39,482 nt of DNA from Caccoplasma intestinavium (GCA_018715885.1 DVKT01000077.1:1-39482); one strand, 5' to 3'; positions 7,737 to 15,522 are shown, counted from the stretch's first letter. A program made the numbers and translations. Notes: generated by a model not told the origin, from the letters alone.

Positions 7737-7770
7737 CAACACGTTTAACTTTTAATACTCAAAATCTAAT

Positions 7771-8196
7771 ATGAAAAAAATCAATCTGATGGCTATATTG
7801 ATAGCCGCTGTTTTAACTCTGTGTTTTACTTTTACTTCTTGTGGTAAAGATGACGAAAAAGAAAATGATATTTATACCGGCGTTATAACCGGAAATACCG
7901 ATGTAGCAACTGCTGTTTCTGGTACTTATACAGGAAAACGTACCATTGGAACAACTGTTGTTTCTGATGCCTATATTGTTAGAATTTCTCGACTTACTTC
8001 AACAAGTGTTCAAGTTTCAGCTGATTTTTATTCTAGTGGTAGTGCAAACTACAATGTATCTTTGCAAGGAAACATTTATGTATTTTCAAATGAAACAGAT
8101 CCAAACATAAGTATCACCGTAACAGGTAAAACATTGAATATTAATTATCTAACGGTTGGTGGTTACATGATGACCTATACAGGTATTAAAGATTAA
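7771..8196 (+). CDS. Small surface-type lipoprotein upstream of M6 protease
   Basis: A 141-residue lipoprotein of unknown function. The signal peptide ends in lipobox FTSC (Cys24) and is followed at once by GKDDEKEND. This closely resembles the acidic lipoprotein export signal (K-D-D-E type) that sends Bacteroidota lipoproteins to the cell surface. The mature domain is short, rich in Thr, Ser, Val and Tyr, and alternates in a way that suggests a small beta-barrel. Only 6 nt separate its stop from the protease ATG, so the two are almost certainly co-transcribed. Codons end mostly in A or T, more so than in the protease gene. A role as inhibitor, surface anchor or chaperone of the protease is inference; no homologue was recognised. 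Confidence 0.8.
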   Translation: MKKINLMAILIAAVLTLCFTFTSCGKDDEKENDIYTGVITGNTDVATAVSGTYTGKRTIGTTVVSDAYIVRISRLTSTSVQVSADFYSSGSANYNVSLQGNIYVFSNETDPNISITVTGKTLNINYLTVGGYMMTYTGIKD

Positions 8197-8202
8197 CACA
8201 TT

Positions 8203-10503
8203 ATGCAGCGTATAATTATTTTCATTGTTTTATGTTCGTTCGTTTATTTTCCTGCAAAGTCTGTTCCGGCCTATCCGCGTAAAATACAAATAAAAGCCTC
8301 TGACCGCACGCTATACATAACTCTGCACGGCGATGAACATACCAAATGGGCTATGACCGAAGATAATTATACGCTGCTTCCCGACTCTTCGGGTTGGGTA
8401 TATGCACAAGAAGATGTAAACGGATATGCTGTTCCCTCCTGCTACAAACTATCGGACTCCGAAAATCATCTGAAAACATTTCTTTCCTCCATCAAAAAAA
8501 ATATACCCGTTCGAAAAAATACAATACGCTCATCTTTTAGAAACAATGAAAATCCTCCTGCAAAAACAGTTACAGGAAATCGTCGGGCATTGGTCATTCT
8601 CATGCAATTTGCCGATCTCTCTTTTGTAAAAACATACCGGGAACTTGATGCCCTGTTCAATGAAAAGGGATATTCGACCGATGGGGCAATGGGAAGCGTA
8701 CATGATTTTTTCGACTATGCATCATACGGACAATTGAATTTCATTTGCGACCTCACAGGTCCGTACACCGCCCGACACAATATAAGTTATTACGGATCAA
8801 ACTCCGGCGCAGGAGGAAATGATATAAATCCGTATGCACTTTTCAGAGAAGCCATAGAATATGCTGCCAAAGAAAAAGATCTCTCACAATACGATGCCGA
8901 CGGAGACGGATACATAGATAACATACACATTATTTTTGCCGGACATGGTGAAGAAGCAGGTGCACCTGCTTACACGATATGGTCGCACGAGATGACTTTC
9001 TCGCCCATTACCATACAAAATATGAAAATAAACAAGTATTCCTGCGCACCCGAATTGCGGGGAAATAGCGGTGCAGCTATTTCGCGCATAGGCCCCCACT
9101 GCCATGAAATGGGACATGCTCTGGGAGCGATGGATTATTACGACACCGATTACAGCGCAGGAGGAGAATATGAAGGTACAGGCAAATGGGACGTCATGGC
9201 ATCGGGCAGCTGGAACAACGACGGCATCACCCCAGCCAATTTCAATCCTTATGTAAAAACCCATGATTTCGGCTGGTGCAAAGCACAAGATATTTCGACA
9301 AAAGAAAACAGCATCATTGGACCGTCAAATCACAGTGGAGACGAAATATACCGCATAAATACTCCAATAGAGGGTGAATACTATCTTATCGAAAATCGGC
9401 GGCTCGAAGCATTCGACATACATAATCCGGGAGAAGGATTACTCATTTATCATATTCACGCCGACATCGAAAAACAAGCATCGACAAATAGCATCAATGC
9501 TTCGCACCCGCAAGGCTGTTATATCGTATGCGCAGGATCGTCCTACTCCATACCGACAAGCAACGCCAGCAGCTACGGAAACATAAATCACGCATCATGT
9601 CCTTTCCCGGGTAGCCATAATGTAACCCGATGGAACGACGAAACCACGCCGGCTGCTTTTTGTTGGGACGGAACTCCAACAAACATCGATATGACCATAA
9701 GTAATCGGGAGGACGAAAATATCGTCATAAACTTTCAGAAAGAAACACAGGAAGAAAAAAACATCGTATGGAAAGAAAATTTCGACCATTCCGATATATC
9801 GGCTATATGGAGTGAAGAAATTGCATCGGGAAATACCAAATGGAACATTCTCAACGTAAGTAACATGCAAACGCTTCTCGACCCGCTATTACCCATACCA
9901 TACGACAATGAATACGCGTATGTCATAAAAAATAACTATTTCGATACAACATCGTATATAAACAGACTCATATCTCCTGTCATCGTGCCGAAAGGTTGCA
10001 CGTCGACAGAAATATCTTTCTATATGCAACAAAAAACAGGCGTGAAAGATGATAAGAATAAACTGAAACTTTATTATAGGGAGAATGAAATAGAAGAATG
10101 GATACTGGCCGAAACTTTTTCTCCGGAAAAAAATAAATGGATAGAATGTTCACACAACCTATCGTTCACCCACGTTTCGACGATTCAACTTATGTTCGAA
10201 AGTACATTACACGATGTAGGAAGTATTTGTATAGATAAAATAGAAATAAAAGGAAAAGCCGATGAAAGTTCTATTTCCTCTACTCAAATACCTAATAAAA
10301 ACATACTTTATTTTTCGGACAAAAACAATCGCATTCTCCATGTAGAAGGAGCAGAAGAGAACGAAATACTCTCTGTTTACGATCTCAACGGAAAACTCCA
10401 CTTGCAAACCCCTATTAAAAACAAAGAGTGCTGCATATATCTTCCTTCGGGAATATATATAGGAGTATATGACAAACACACATCCAAAATAGTCGTACCT
10501 TAA
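8203..10503 (+). CDS. M6-family metalloprotease with T9SS sorting domain
   Basis: A 766-residue secreted zinc protease related to immune inhibitor A. The signal peptide covers about residues 1-20, and a propeptide-like region follows to about 125. The M6 catalytic domain has YDADGDGYID (calcium-type loop near 230-239) and the zinc motif HEMGHALGAMD at 301-311, in which His301, His305 and probably Asp311 bind zinc and Glu302 is catalytic. KWDVMASGSWN at 328-338 is the downstream Met region. Residues of about 520-690 resemble a jelly-roll adhesion domain (WKENFDHSDI, SGNTKWNILN). The end (ILSVYDLNGKL, LPSGIYIGVY) is a T9SS sorting domain. It is co-transcribed with the upstream lipoprotein. Its stop is 3 bp from the stop of the convergent radical SAM gene. 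Confidence 0.92.
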   Translation: MQRIIIFIVLCSFVYFPAKSVPAYPRKIQIKASDRTLYITLHGDEHTKWAMTEDNYTLLPDSSGWVYAQEDVNGYAVPSCYKLSDSENHLKTFLSSIKKNIPVRKNTIRSSFRNNENPPAKTVTGNRRALVILMQFADLSFVKTYRELDALFNEKGYSTDGAMGSVHDFFDYASYGQLNFICDLTGPYTARHNISYYGSNSGAGGNDINPYALFREAIEYAAKEKDLSQYDADGDGYIDNIHIIFAGHGEEAGAPAYTIWSHEMTFSPITIQNMKINKYSCAPELRGNSGAAISRIGPHCHEMGHALGAMDYYDTDYSAGGEYEGTGKWDVMASGSWNNDGITPANFNPYVKTHDFGWCKAQDISTKENSIIGPSNHSGDEIYRINTPIEGEYYLIENRRLEAFDIHNPGEGLLIYHIHADIEKQASTNSINASHPQGCYIVCAGSSYSIPTSNASSYGNINHASCPFPGSHNVTRWNDETTPAAFCWDGTPTNIDMTISNREDENIVINFQKETQEEKNIVWKENFDHSDISAIWSEEIASGNTKWNILNVSNMQTLLDPLLPIPYDNEYAYVIKNNYFDTTSYINRLISPVIVPKGCTSTEISFYMQQKTGVKDDKNKLKLYYRENEIEEWILAETFSPEKNKWIECSHNLSFTHVSTIQLMFESTLHDVGSICIDKIEIKGKADESSISSTQIPNKNILYFSDKNNRILHVEGAEENEILSVYDLNGKLHLQTPIKNKECCIYLPSGIYIGVYDKHTSKIVVP

Positions 10504-10516
10504 AAATCAGTACGAC
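10492..10516. repeat. Short hairpin spanning two convergent stop codons
   Basis: GTCGTAC (10492-10498) and GTACGAC (10510-10516) form a 7-bp stem. The loop holds the TAA of the M6 gene and the TGA of the radical SAM gene, so the arms are the last codons of both genes. There is no T-run, so it is a weak terminator candidate. Confidence 0.45.
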
Positions 10517-11286
10517 ACTTGTGCTTTTATACCCATAGCCTCTACCCTGCGGGCTATTTCATCGAGTTTTTCGGGAGCAGCTTTCCGTAAAGCTTTCTCA
10601 GGTGTCTCCCGATCGATGGTATATATCATCACCTCTTGCGGAGCGATACGACGTAGGGCTTCAAGCCAAGGCAACAATTCTTTTTCGGTAGTATTGTCGA
10701 TAATCTTACCATTATGTTCTCCTTGTAAGAAAAGCGTTTGCACGATAAGATTTCCTTTGAAACGACACAATCCCTCTATTAGTTTTTCGACGGAAAAGGA
10801 AGCAGAAGCAGGTACATCGATGAGACGAACCGTCTCGTCGAAACAAGAATCGAGTTTGAGGATATTATTATCTACTTTATTTAAAGCATCAAAAACATCA
10901 GGCCGATCTATGCGGGTGGCATTGGAAAGTACACTTACTTTTGCATCGGGATAGTAAATATTGCGTAAAGCCATCGTATCATCTATAATGGCGGCAAATT
11001 GCGGATGTAATGTCGGTTCACCGTTACCGGCAAAAGTAATGACATCGAGTCTTTCACCTTTTTCATGCATGGCAGCAAGGCGTTTTTCAAGTGCTTCATA
11101 TACCTCCTCTCGAGTAGGAAGTCCTTTATGCGCCCGATGATCGACATTATAACCGCACTCGCAATAGATACAATCGAAAGAACATACTTTACCGTCCACG
11201 GGCAATAAGTTCATACCCAAAGAAACACCCAACCGACGGCTATGCACCGGCCCGAAAACAATTTCATCAAACAAAATGGTCGACAT
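10507..11286 (-). CDS. Radical SAM protein
   Basis: A 259-residue radical S-adenosylmethionine enzyme with unknown substrate. The 4Fe-4S site is the canonical CxxxCxxC in CSFDCIYC (Cys35, Cys39, Cys42). TFAGNGEPTLHP is the GGEP-like SAM-binding segment, and VSVLSNATRID is the following strand. The overall layout resembles the COG0731-type radical SAM proteins related to the wyosine-forming enzyme rather than activases or B12-dependent types. No maturation target or peptide substrate is adjacent. The start MSTILFDEIVFGPVHSRRLG fits the conserved N terminus, and a promoter element lies 25 nt upstream. Confidence 0.88.
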   Translation of the reverse strand: MSTILFDEIVFGPVHSRRLGVSLGMNLLPVDGKVCSFDCIYCECGYNVDHRAHKGLPTREEVYEALEKRLAAMHEKGERLDVITFAGNGEPTLHPQFAAIIDDTMALRNIYYPDAKVSVLSNATRIDRPDVFDALNKVDNNILKLDSCFDETVRLIDVPASASFSVEKLIEGLCRFKGNLIVQTLFLQGEHNGKIIDNTTEKELLPWLEALRRIAPQEVMIYTIDRETPEKALRKAAPEKLDEIARRVEAMGIKAQVSY

Positions 11287-11310
11287 TTTTTCTTTTTATT
11301 TACCGATATA

Positions 11311-11318
11311 CAAAAGTA
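11311..11318 (-). promoter_or_regulatory. Bacteroidota -7 element for radical SAM gene
   Basis: TACTTTTG on the minus strand, 25 nt upstream of the radical SAM ATG. Confidence 0.5.
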
Positions 11319-11433
11319 ATACTTTAATAATAAACCTTCTGCCTCATATCATGAGTATTTATAAAAAAACAAAGGAACGAAAAAAAGTCTTCCAAAGCTT
11401 ATTTCATTGAATTATAACAAGCTGTTCATAATT

Positions 11434-11476
11434 AAATATATAATATTAAATATTAAATATTTAATATTATATATTT
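11434..11476. repeat. 43-bp perfect AT-only palindrome
   Basis: A 21-base arm at 11434-11454 and its exact reverse complement at 11456-11476 flank a single central A at 11455. Every base is A or T. It could extrude as a cruciform or act as a DNA-unwinding or protein-binding site. There is no GC in the stem and no T-run specific to one strand, so an intrinsic terminator is unlikely. Confidence 0.9.
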
Positions 11477-11593
11477 GATATACAGTATATTATAAGTATA
11501 TATAATAAAAATACAAACAGTTTATTTATAAGTTATCAACATTACGAAAAGAGAAAATAAGTCTTTTTAAGTGCTTATTCGCATGCAATATAC

Positions 11594-11601
11594 TACTTTT
11601 G
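11594..11601 (+). promoter_or_regulatory. Bacteroidota -7 element for DUF4294 gene
   Basis: TACTTTTG ends only 5 nt before the ATG at 11607, which implies a leaderless or nearly leaderless transcript if the element is used. Confidence 0.45.
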
Positions 11602-11606
11602 TAACG

Positions 11607-12197
11607 ATGAAGAAGATTTACATTATTCTCATACTATCAGGAATTCTGTGCAGCTACGGCATATACGCCCAACAATCACGGTATTATCAACGTATCACAC
11701 GTATTGTAACCGATGCGGGCGATACCGCCACGATGATCATTCTCAGACCTGTCTATATTTTTCCGAAAAGAACTTTCAAAAGTCAAAAAGAAAAAGAATA
11801 TTATTGGAAAAATGTGCGTGATGTGAAAAAAGTACTTCCTTACGCCAAACTCGTCCACCAAGCACTGATAGAGACTTACGAATATATACAGACTCTTCCC
11901 GAAGACCAGCGCGAACAACATTTAAAACGCATGGAAAAAGAACTCTTCGAGGAATACAAGCCTGTACTGAAAACTTTTACCTACAACCAAGCCAAGTTGT
12001 TGATACGTCTCATAGACCGAGAATGCAACCAATCTTCCTATCACCTTATAAAAGCCTTCTTGGGAGGTTTCAGGGCAACATTCTGGCAAACGTTCGGTGC
12101 TATGTTCGGAGTAAGTCTTCGCAAGGAATGGGAACCGGAAGGCAAAGACCGCATACTCGAAGAAATCGTCGTTCTTGTAGAAAACGGCCAACTCTGA
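11607..12197 (+). CDS. DUF4294 domain-containing exported protein
   Basis: A 196-residue protein of the Bacteroidota-specific DUF4294 family; molecular function is not known. A signal peptide covers MKKIYIILILSGILCSYGIYAQ. The mature part carries the family's recognisable blocks: FKSQKEKEYYWKNVRDVKKVLPYAK, then YNQAKLLIRLIDRECNQSSY and LGGFRATFWQTFGAMFGVSL. Upstream in-frame starts at 11571 and 11583 precede the promoter box and would add a non-signal extension, so the ATG at 11607 is chosen. It is transcribed alone and converges on the 12226-12750 lipoprotein gene. Confidence 0.88.
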   Translation: MKKIYIILILSGILCSYGIYAQQSRYYQRITRIVTDAGDTATMIILRPVYIFPKRTFKSQKEKEYYWKNVRDVKKVLPYAKLVHQALIETYEYIQTLPEDQREQHLKRMEKELFEEYKPVLKTFTYNQAKLLIRLIDRECNQSSYHLIKAFLGGFRATFWQTFGAMFGVSLRKEWEPEGKDRILEEIVVLVENGQL

Positions 12198-12225
12198 ACA
12201 ATACAAAAACGGATCCGACCAGAAT

Positions 12226-12750
12226 CTATTTTTCTAACACTACACCCAAGAATTTACGACATATAATATCCAACGTATCTTTTATTTCGGGTTGTCGGGT
12301 CAATGCTTCATTGTATCCGGCTATGGCGTTATAACAAGAATAGTCAAGTAAAACAGACATGGAAGAAAGAGTCTCGGCTGTACCTAAAAAAATAATAGCG
12401 GTCGAATCGAGTTTTTCATACATGTCGGGCTGACGAGCTACCGACGTCATAAAAGCCGACAAACACTCTCCGCGAGCCATTCCCACCTGCCGCTCTTCTT
12501 CTCTGCTCTCAAACGGCAACAGATGCATGAAATCTTTGTATCCTGCCAATACACATGTACGGTTTATCAACTCATCGGCGAGTTCGGGTTGTCTTGCCAT
12601 ATTTTCATAAATCGTACTCGTACTGCTTACTTGAACAGCTTTTTTACTGTTATAAAAACCCTCCATGATCACTGTCGTATAATTTTCATCTTTACAAGAA
12701 TATAAAAAACACATACAGCTCACGACAAAGAAATAAAATATTCTTTTCAT
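12226..12750 (-). CDS. Hypothetical lipoprotein, downstream of TrmH-like gene
   Basis: A 174-residue putative lipoprotein with no recognised domain. The N terminus MKRIFYFFVVSCMCFLYSCKDE has lipobox LYSC with Cys19 lipidated. The mature part is helical and has three short phrases sharing ARQPE/TRQPE (MARQPELAD, VARQPDMYE, TRQPEIKD), which suggest a weak internal repeat of about 50-55 residues. It starts 10 nt after the stop of the RNA methyltransferase gene on the same strand, so the two are probably co-transcribed. The repeat observation is direct; function is unknown. Confidence 0.75.
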   Translation of the reverse strand: MKRIFYFFVVSCMCFLYSCKDENYTTVIMEGFYNSKKAVQVSSTSTIYENMARQPELADELINRTCVLAGYKDFMHLLPFESREEERQVGMARGECLSAFMTSVARQPDMYEKLDSTAIIFLGTAETLSSMSVLLDYSCYNAIAGYNEALTRQPEIKDTLDIICRKFLGVVLEK

Positions 12751-12760
12751 ACTCTTACGC

Positions 12761-13291
12761 TTATTTGAATAGTTGTTTGAAAAAATCCCATATCACCAGT
12801 CCCGCTGTTACCGATACGTTCAACGAATGTTTCGTACCGTATTGAGGTATTTCGATACAAACATCGCACTTATCGACAACTTCCTGTTGTACGCCGTTGA
12901 CTTCATTTCCTAAAACGACAGCATACTTTCCTTCATCGAGACTCAGATCTATCAATGAGCAACTCCCTTCTACCTGCTCTATGGCAAAGACCCTATATCC
13001 GTCTTTATGAAGTCTATCTATGACATCTACCGTATTTTTCTCGTAATACCACGTTACACTATCTTCCGCACCAAGAGCTGTTTTGTGTATTTCGGGATGC
13101 GGAGGCGTAGAAGTTATTCCGCAAAGATAAATGGCCGATACCCTGAATGCATCACTCGTGCGAAATACCGACCCTACATTATTCAAACTACGCAAATTAT
13201 CCAACACAACAACCAAAGGTATTTTCTTCGCTTCTTTAAATTCCCGGGCTGTAATGCGTTGCATATCGAGAATACTTTTCTTTTTCATCAT
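12761..13291 (-). CDS. TrmH/SpoU-family RNA methyltransferase
   Basis: A 176-residue SAM-dependent RNA methyltransferase with the trefoil-knot SPOUT fold, probably a 2'-O-methylase of tRNA or rRNA. All three SpoU motifs are present: NLRSLNNVGSVFRT (motif 1, about residues 32-45), VVLGNEVNGV (motif 2, 125-134) and IPQYGTKHSLNVSVTAG (motif 3, 148-164). The frame is open upstream to 13516, but those residues are low-complexity and lie beyond the promoter box at 13314-13321. The tandem ATGs at 13291 and 13288 are therefore the likely start. It lacks the N-terminal substrate-binding domain of RlmB-type enzymes. The exact target base cannot be read from the sequence. Confidence 0.9.
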   Translation of the reverse strand: MMKKKSILDMQRITAREFKEAKKIPLVVVLDNLRSLNNVGSVFRTSDAFRVSAIYLCGITSTPPHPEIHKTALGAEDSVTWYYEKNTVDVIDRLHKDGYRVFAIEQVEGSCSLIDLSLDEGKYAVVLGNEVNGVQQEVVDKCDVCIEIPQYGTKHSLNVSVTAGLVIWDFFKQLFK

Positions 13292-13313
13292 ATAGGAATT
13301 ATAATCGACCCTC

Positions 13314-13321
13314 CAAAGATA
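13314..13321 (-). promoter_or_regulatory. Bacteroidota -7 element for TrmH-like gene
   Basis: TATCTTTG on the minus strand, 22 nt upstream of the chosen ATG at 13291. It argues against the longer upstream reading. Confidence 0.55.
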
Positions 13322-13535
13322 GGAAATATCTATCATTCGATAATAAACTGTTGATAACTGTTGAAAAGCAGTATATAAAATGCTTTGAAAAAATAATGAA
13401 AAAACCACGTTGTTCTCAAAAACTATTTTATAACCACCTCCGGCACAAAATTCCAAAAAACAAAATATCTTTTTTTCATAGATATATGAGATACTAAATA
13501 AACCGTTACTTGTCATATATCTGAAAGAAAATTCA

Positions 13536-13543
13536 TAACTTTG
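13536..13543 (+). promoter_or_regulatory. Possible -7 element upstream of nadA
   Basis: TAACTTTG matches TAnnTTTG but lies 196 nt upstream of the nadA ATG. If used, it gives nadA a long AT-rich leader or a separate short transcript. No exact TAnnTTTG was seen closer to nadA. Confidence 0.35.
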
Positions 13544-13739
13544 TCCAATATAAACAGTTGTGGAATAAGTCTGTAAATACTTTATAATGAGATTGAAATA
13601 TAGTTTATAATTTATTTATAAGTGATTATACGACTTTCATAACGGAAAAAACAAATAAAAGAGACAAAAGTTACAAGTATTATCAACAGGATAATATCAT
13701 CAGCATAGAGTTTCTTTAAAGAAAAAATTAAATTATAAT

Positions 13740-14711
13740 ATGATGAATGTTTGTCATACTACTCTATCCGATAATAAATCATTGGTAGAAGAGATAAACG
13801 ATTTACGGAAAAAAAAGAATGCTGTTATTCTGGCGCACTACTATCAGCGAGGTGAATTGCAGGACGTGGCCGATTATGTAGGCGATAGTCTGGCATTGGC
13901 TCAATGGGCCGCTAAGACCGATGCCGATATAATAGTGATGTGCGGTGTTCATTTTATGGGTGAGACGGCCAAAATATTATGTCCCGATAAAAAGGTGTTG
14001 GTTCCCGATCTTGAAGCTGGTTGTTCGTTGGCCGACAGTTGTCCGGCTGATGAATTCGCCTCTTTTGTCAAATCTCATTCGGGTTATACGGTTATATCGT
14101 ATGTAAATACTTCGGCTGCTGTGAAAGCCTATACCGATGTTGTCGTAACATCTACCAATGCCCGACAGATTGTGGAAAGTTTTCCGAAAGATGAAAAGAT
14201 CATATTCGGACCCGACCGTAATCTTGGCAATTATATCAATAGTCTGACCGGTCGTGAAATGATTTTGTGGGACGGCGCCTGCCATGTTCACGAACAATTC
14301 TCCGTCGCCAAAATCATAGAATTGAAAAAACAATATCCCGATGCCGAGGTGTTGGCTCATCCCGAATGCAAGTCGGTATTGTTGAAACTGGCTGATAAGG
14401 TAGGTTCTACGGCAGCACTACTCAAATATGCCGTGAAATCGGATAAAAAGAGGTTTATCGTGGCTACCGAATCGGGTATCTTGCATGAAATGCAAAAGCA
14501 ATGTCCCGATAAAGGATTTATACCGGCTCCTCCCGAAGACAGTACTTGTGCTTGTAACGAGTGTAATTACATGCGGTTGAATACGCTCGAAAAGTTGAGA
14601 AATTGTCTGCGAGACGAAACACCTGAAATAACGGTAGACAAGACAATAGCCGAGAAAGCGATACGACCCATACAACGCATGCTCGATATATCGGCGTCAT
14701 TGGGACTGTAA
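13740..14711 (+). CDS. nadA: Quinolinate synthase
   Basis: Quinolinate synthase condenses iminoaspartate (made by NadB) with dihydroxyacetone phosphate to give quinolinate for NAD. The 323-residue protein is full length for the shorter NadA type. Features include AHYYQRGELQDVADYVGDSL near the N terminus, MCGVHFMGETAKIL with Cys68, WDGACHVHEQF with Cys181, and CACNECNYM with Cys270/272/275. These supply the three ligands of the 4Fe-4S cluster. FGPDRNLGNYI and HPECKSVLLKLADKVGSTA are also typical. Tandem ATGs at 13740 and 13743 make the first residue uncertain by one. It is monocistronic, ending in a strong terminator. nadB is 9 kb away on the opposite strand. Confidence 0.97.
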   Translation: MMNVCHTTLSDNKSLVEEINDLRKKKNAVILAHYYQRGELQDVADYVGDSLALAQWAAKTDADIIVMCGVHFMGETAKILCPDKKVLVPDLEAGCSLADSCPADEFASFVKSHSGYTVISYVNTSAAVKAYTDVVVTSTNARQIVESFPKDEKIIFGPDRNLGNYINSLTGREMILWDGACHVHEQFSVAKIIELKKQYPDAEVLAHPECKSVLLKLADKVGSTAALLKYAVKSDKKRFIVATESGILHEMQKQCPDKGFIPAPPEDSTCACNECNYMRLNTLEKLRNCLRDETPEITVDKTIAEKAIRPIQRMLDISASLGL

Positions 14712-14733
14712 GAACAATATCTATTCCAATAAG

Positions 14734-14759
14734 AAAGCCCTATTTTATAATAGGGCTTT
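14734..14759. terminator. Terminator after nadA (bidirectional)
   Basis: AAAGCCCTATT and AATAGGGCTTT form a perfect 11-bp stem with loop TTAT, followed by T-rich sequence on the plus strand. The matching A-run on the left makes it usable by the convergent deacetylase gene too. Confidence 0.9.
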
Positions 14760-14765
14760 TTGTTT

Positions 14766-15374
14766 TTATAAAAGTTTGAAGTCGTATCCTTGTTCTTTGA
14801 GCCATTCTATCGACTTGGGTAGTGCATGGCGCAGATTTTTTTCTCCTTTCAACGAGTCGTGGAAGACGATGATAGAACCGTTGCGGGTATATTTTTTTAC
14901 ATTATTGAAAACTCTTTCTCCATTCAATTTCTTACTGTAATCCCGTGTAACGACGTCCCACATGATGATTTTGTATTTCTGTCGCAATTCATGGGCTTGT
15001 CCGAAACACATGTGTCCGTGCGGGGGACGGAAGAGTGCACTATGTATAAGCTCATTGGCGGCATCGACATTACGTATGTAATCTTTTACGCTGTATTTCG
15101 TGCCTTGAATGTGATTCATGGTGTGGTTGCCCGTATGATGCCCTCGTTTCAATATTTCGGCATATAACTCGGTATTTCGTGCTACGTTTTCACCTACACA
15201 GAAAAAGGTGGCTTTTACATTGTAATAATCGAGCAGATTGAGTACCCACGGAGTGATTTCGGGTACAGGACCGTCATCGAAAGTCAGATATATCGTTTTT
15301 TCTTTGCACGGCAGTCTCCATATCGTCTCAGGAAACAACATGCGATAAAATAAAGGGGGACGTTCTATGAACAT
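14766..15374 (-). CDS. NodB-type polysaccharide deacetylase (CE4)
   Basis: A 202-residue carbohydrate esterase 4 protein, expected to remove N- or O-acetyl groups from a cell-wall or envelope polysaccharide using a divalent metal. The five CE4 motifs are visible: TFDDGP (31-36, base Asp33 and metal Asp34), HTMNH (His84 and His88, metal ligands), RPPHG (116-120, normally RPPYG or RPPFG), DVVTRDY (140-146) and IIVFHDS (168-174, His172). There is no obvious signal peptide, so it may be cytoplasmic or exported by other means. It is convergent with nadA. Substrate is unknown; peptidoglycan or capsule are both possible. Confidence 0.92.
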   Translation of the reverse strand: MFIERPPLFYRMLFPETIWRLPCKEKTIYLTFDDGPVPEITPWVLNLLDYYNVKATFFCVGENVARNTELYAEILKRGHHTGNHTMNHIQGTKYSVKDYIRNVDAANELIHSALFRPPHGHMCFGQAHELRQKYKIIMWDVVTRDYSKKLNGERVFNNVKKYTRNGSIIVFHDSLKGEKNLRHALPKSIEWLKEQGYDFKLL

Positions 15375-15469
15375 GGTTATAGTGTGGCGTATGAAATTTT
15401 GATTTATAAAATAGATGTAATCATTGAAAAAAATGCTGCACGGCTTTTTCTATAATTATATGTATAAAA

Positions 15470-15500
15470 AAACTCCTTGTCCGATTAAGACAAGGAGTTT
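15470..15500 (-). terminator. Terminator after DUF2723 gene
   Basis: AAACTCCTTGTC and GACAAGGAGTTT form a perfect 12-bp stem. On the minus strand it is followed by a run of T, as expected for the DUF2723 transcript ending at 15523. Confidence 0.85.
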
Positions 15501-15522
15501 TTTCGAGACGATGGAGTTCCGT

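Larger units (their letters stand above)
11287..11606. other. AT-rich divergent spacer with palindrome
   Basis: This 320-bp spacer lies between the divergent radical SAM and DUF4294 genes. It contains two promoter elements, the 43-bp palindrome, a TTATCAACA at 11533-11541 and TTTATTTATAAGT immediately before that. No gene was seen. Confidence 0.6.
13292..13739. other. AT-rich divergent spacer between TrmH-like gene and nadA
   Basis: This 448-bp spacer holds promoter elements for both sides, TGTTGATAA at 13349-13357, TTATCAACA at 13680-13688 and TTTATTTATAAGT near 13609. It shares these words with the spacer at 11.3-11.6 kb. No gene or stable GC-rich RNA structure was seen. Confidence 0.55.

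Noticed and set aside
11434..11476. Intrinsic terminator
   Set aside because: The stem is entirely A/T, lies between divergent promoters rather than after a gene, and has no distinct U-tract.
12761..13516. Longer 251-residue reading of the TrmH-like protein
   Set aside because: The extra N-terminal residues lie upstream of the promoter box and match no part of the family; the ATG pair at 13288-13291 fits better.
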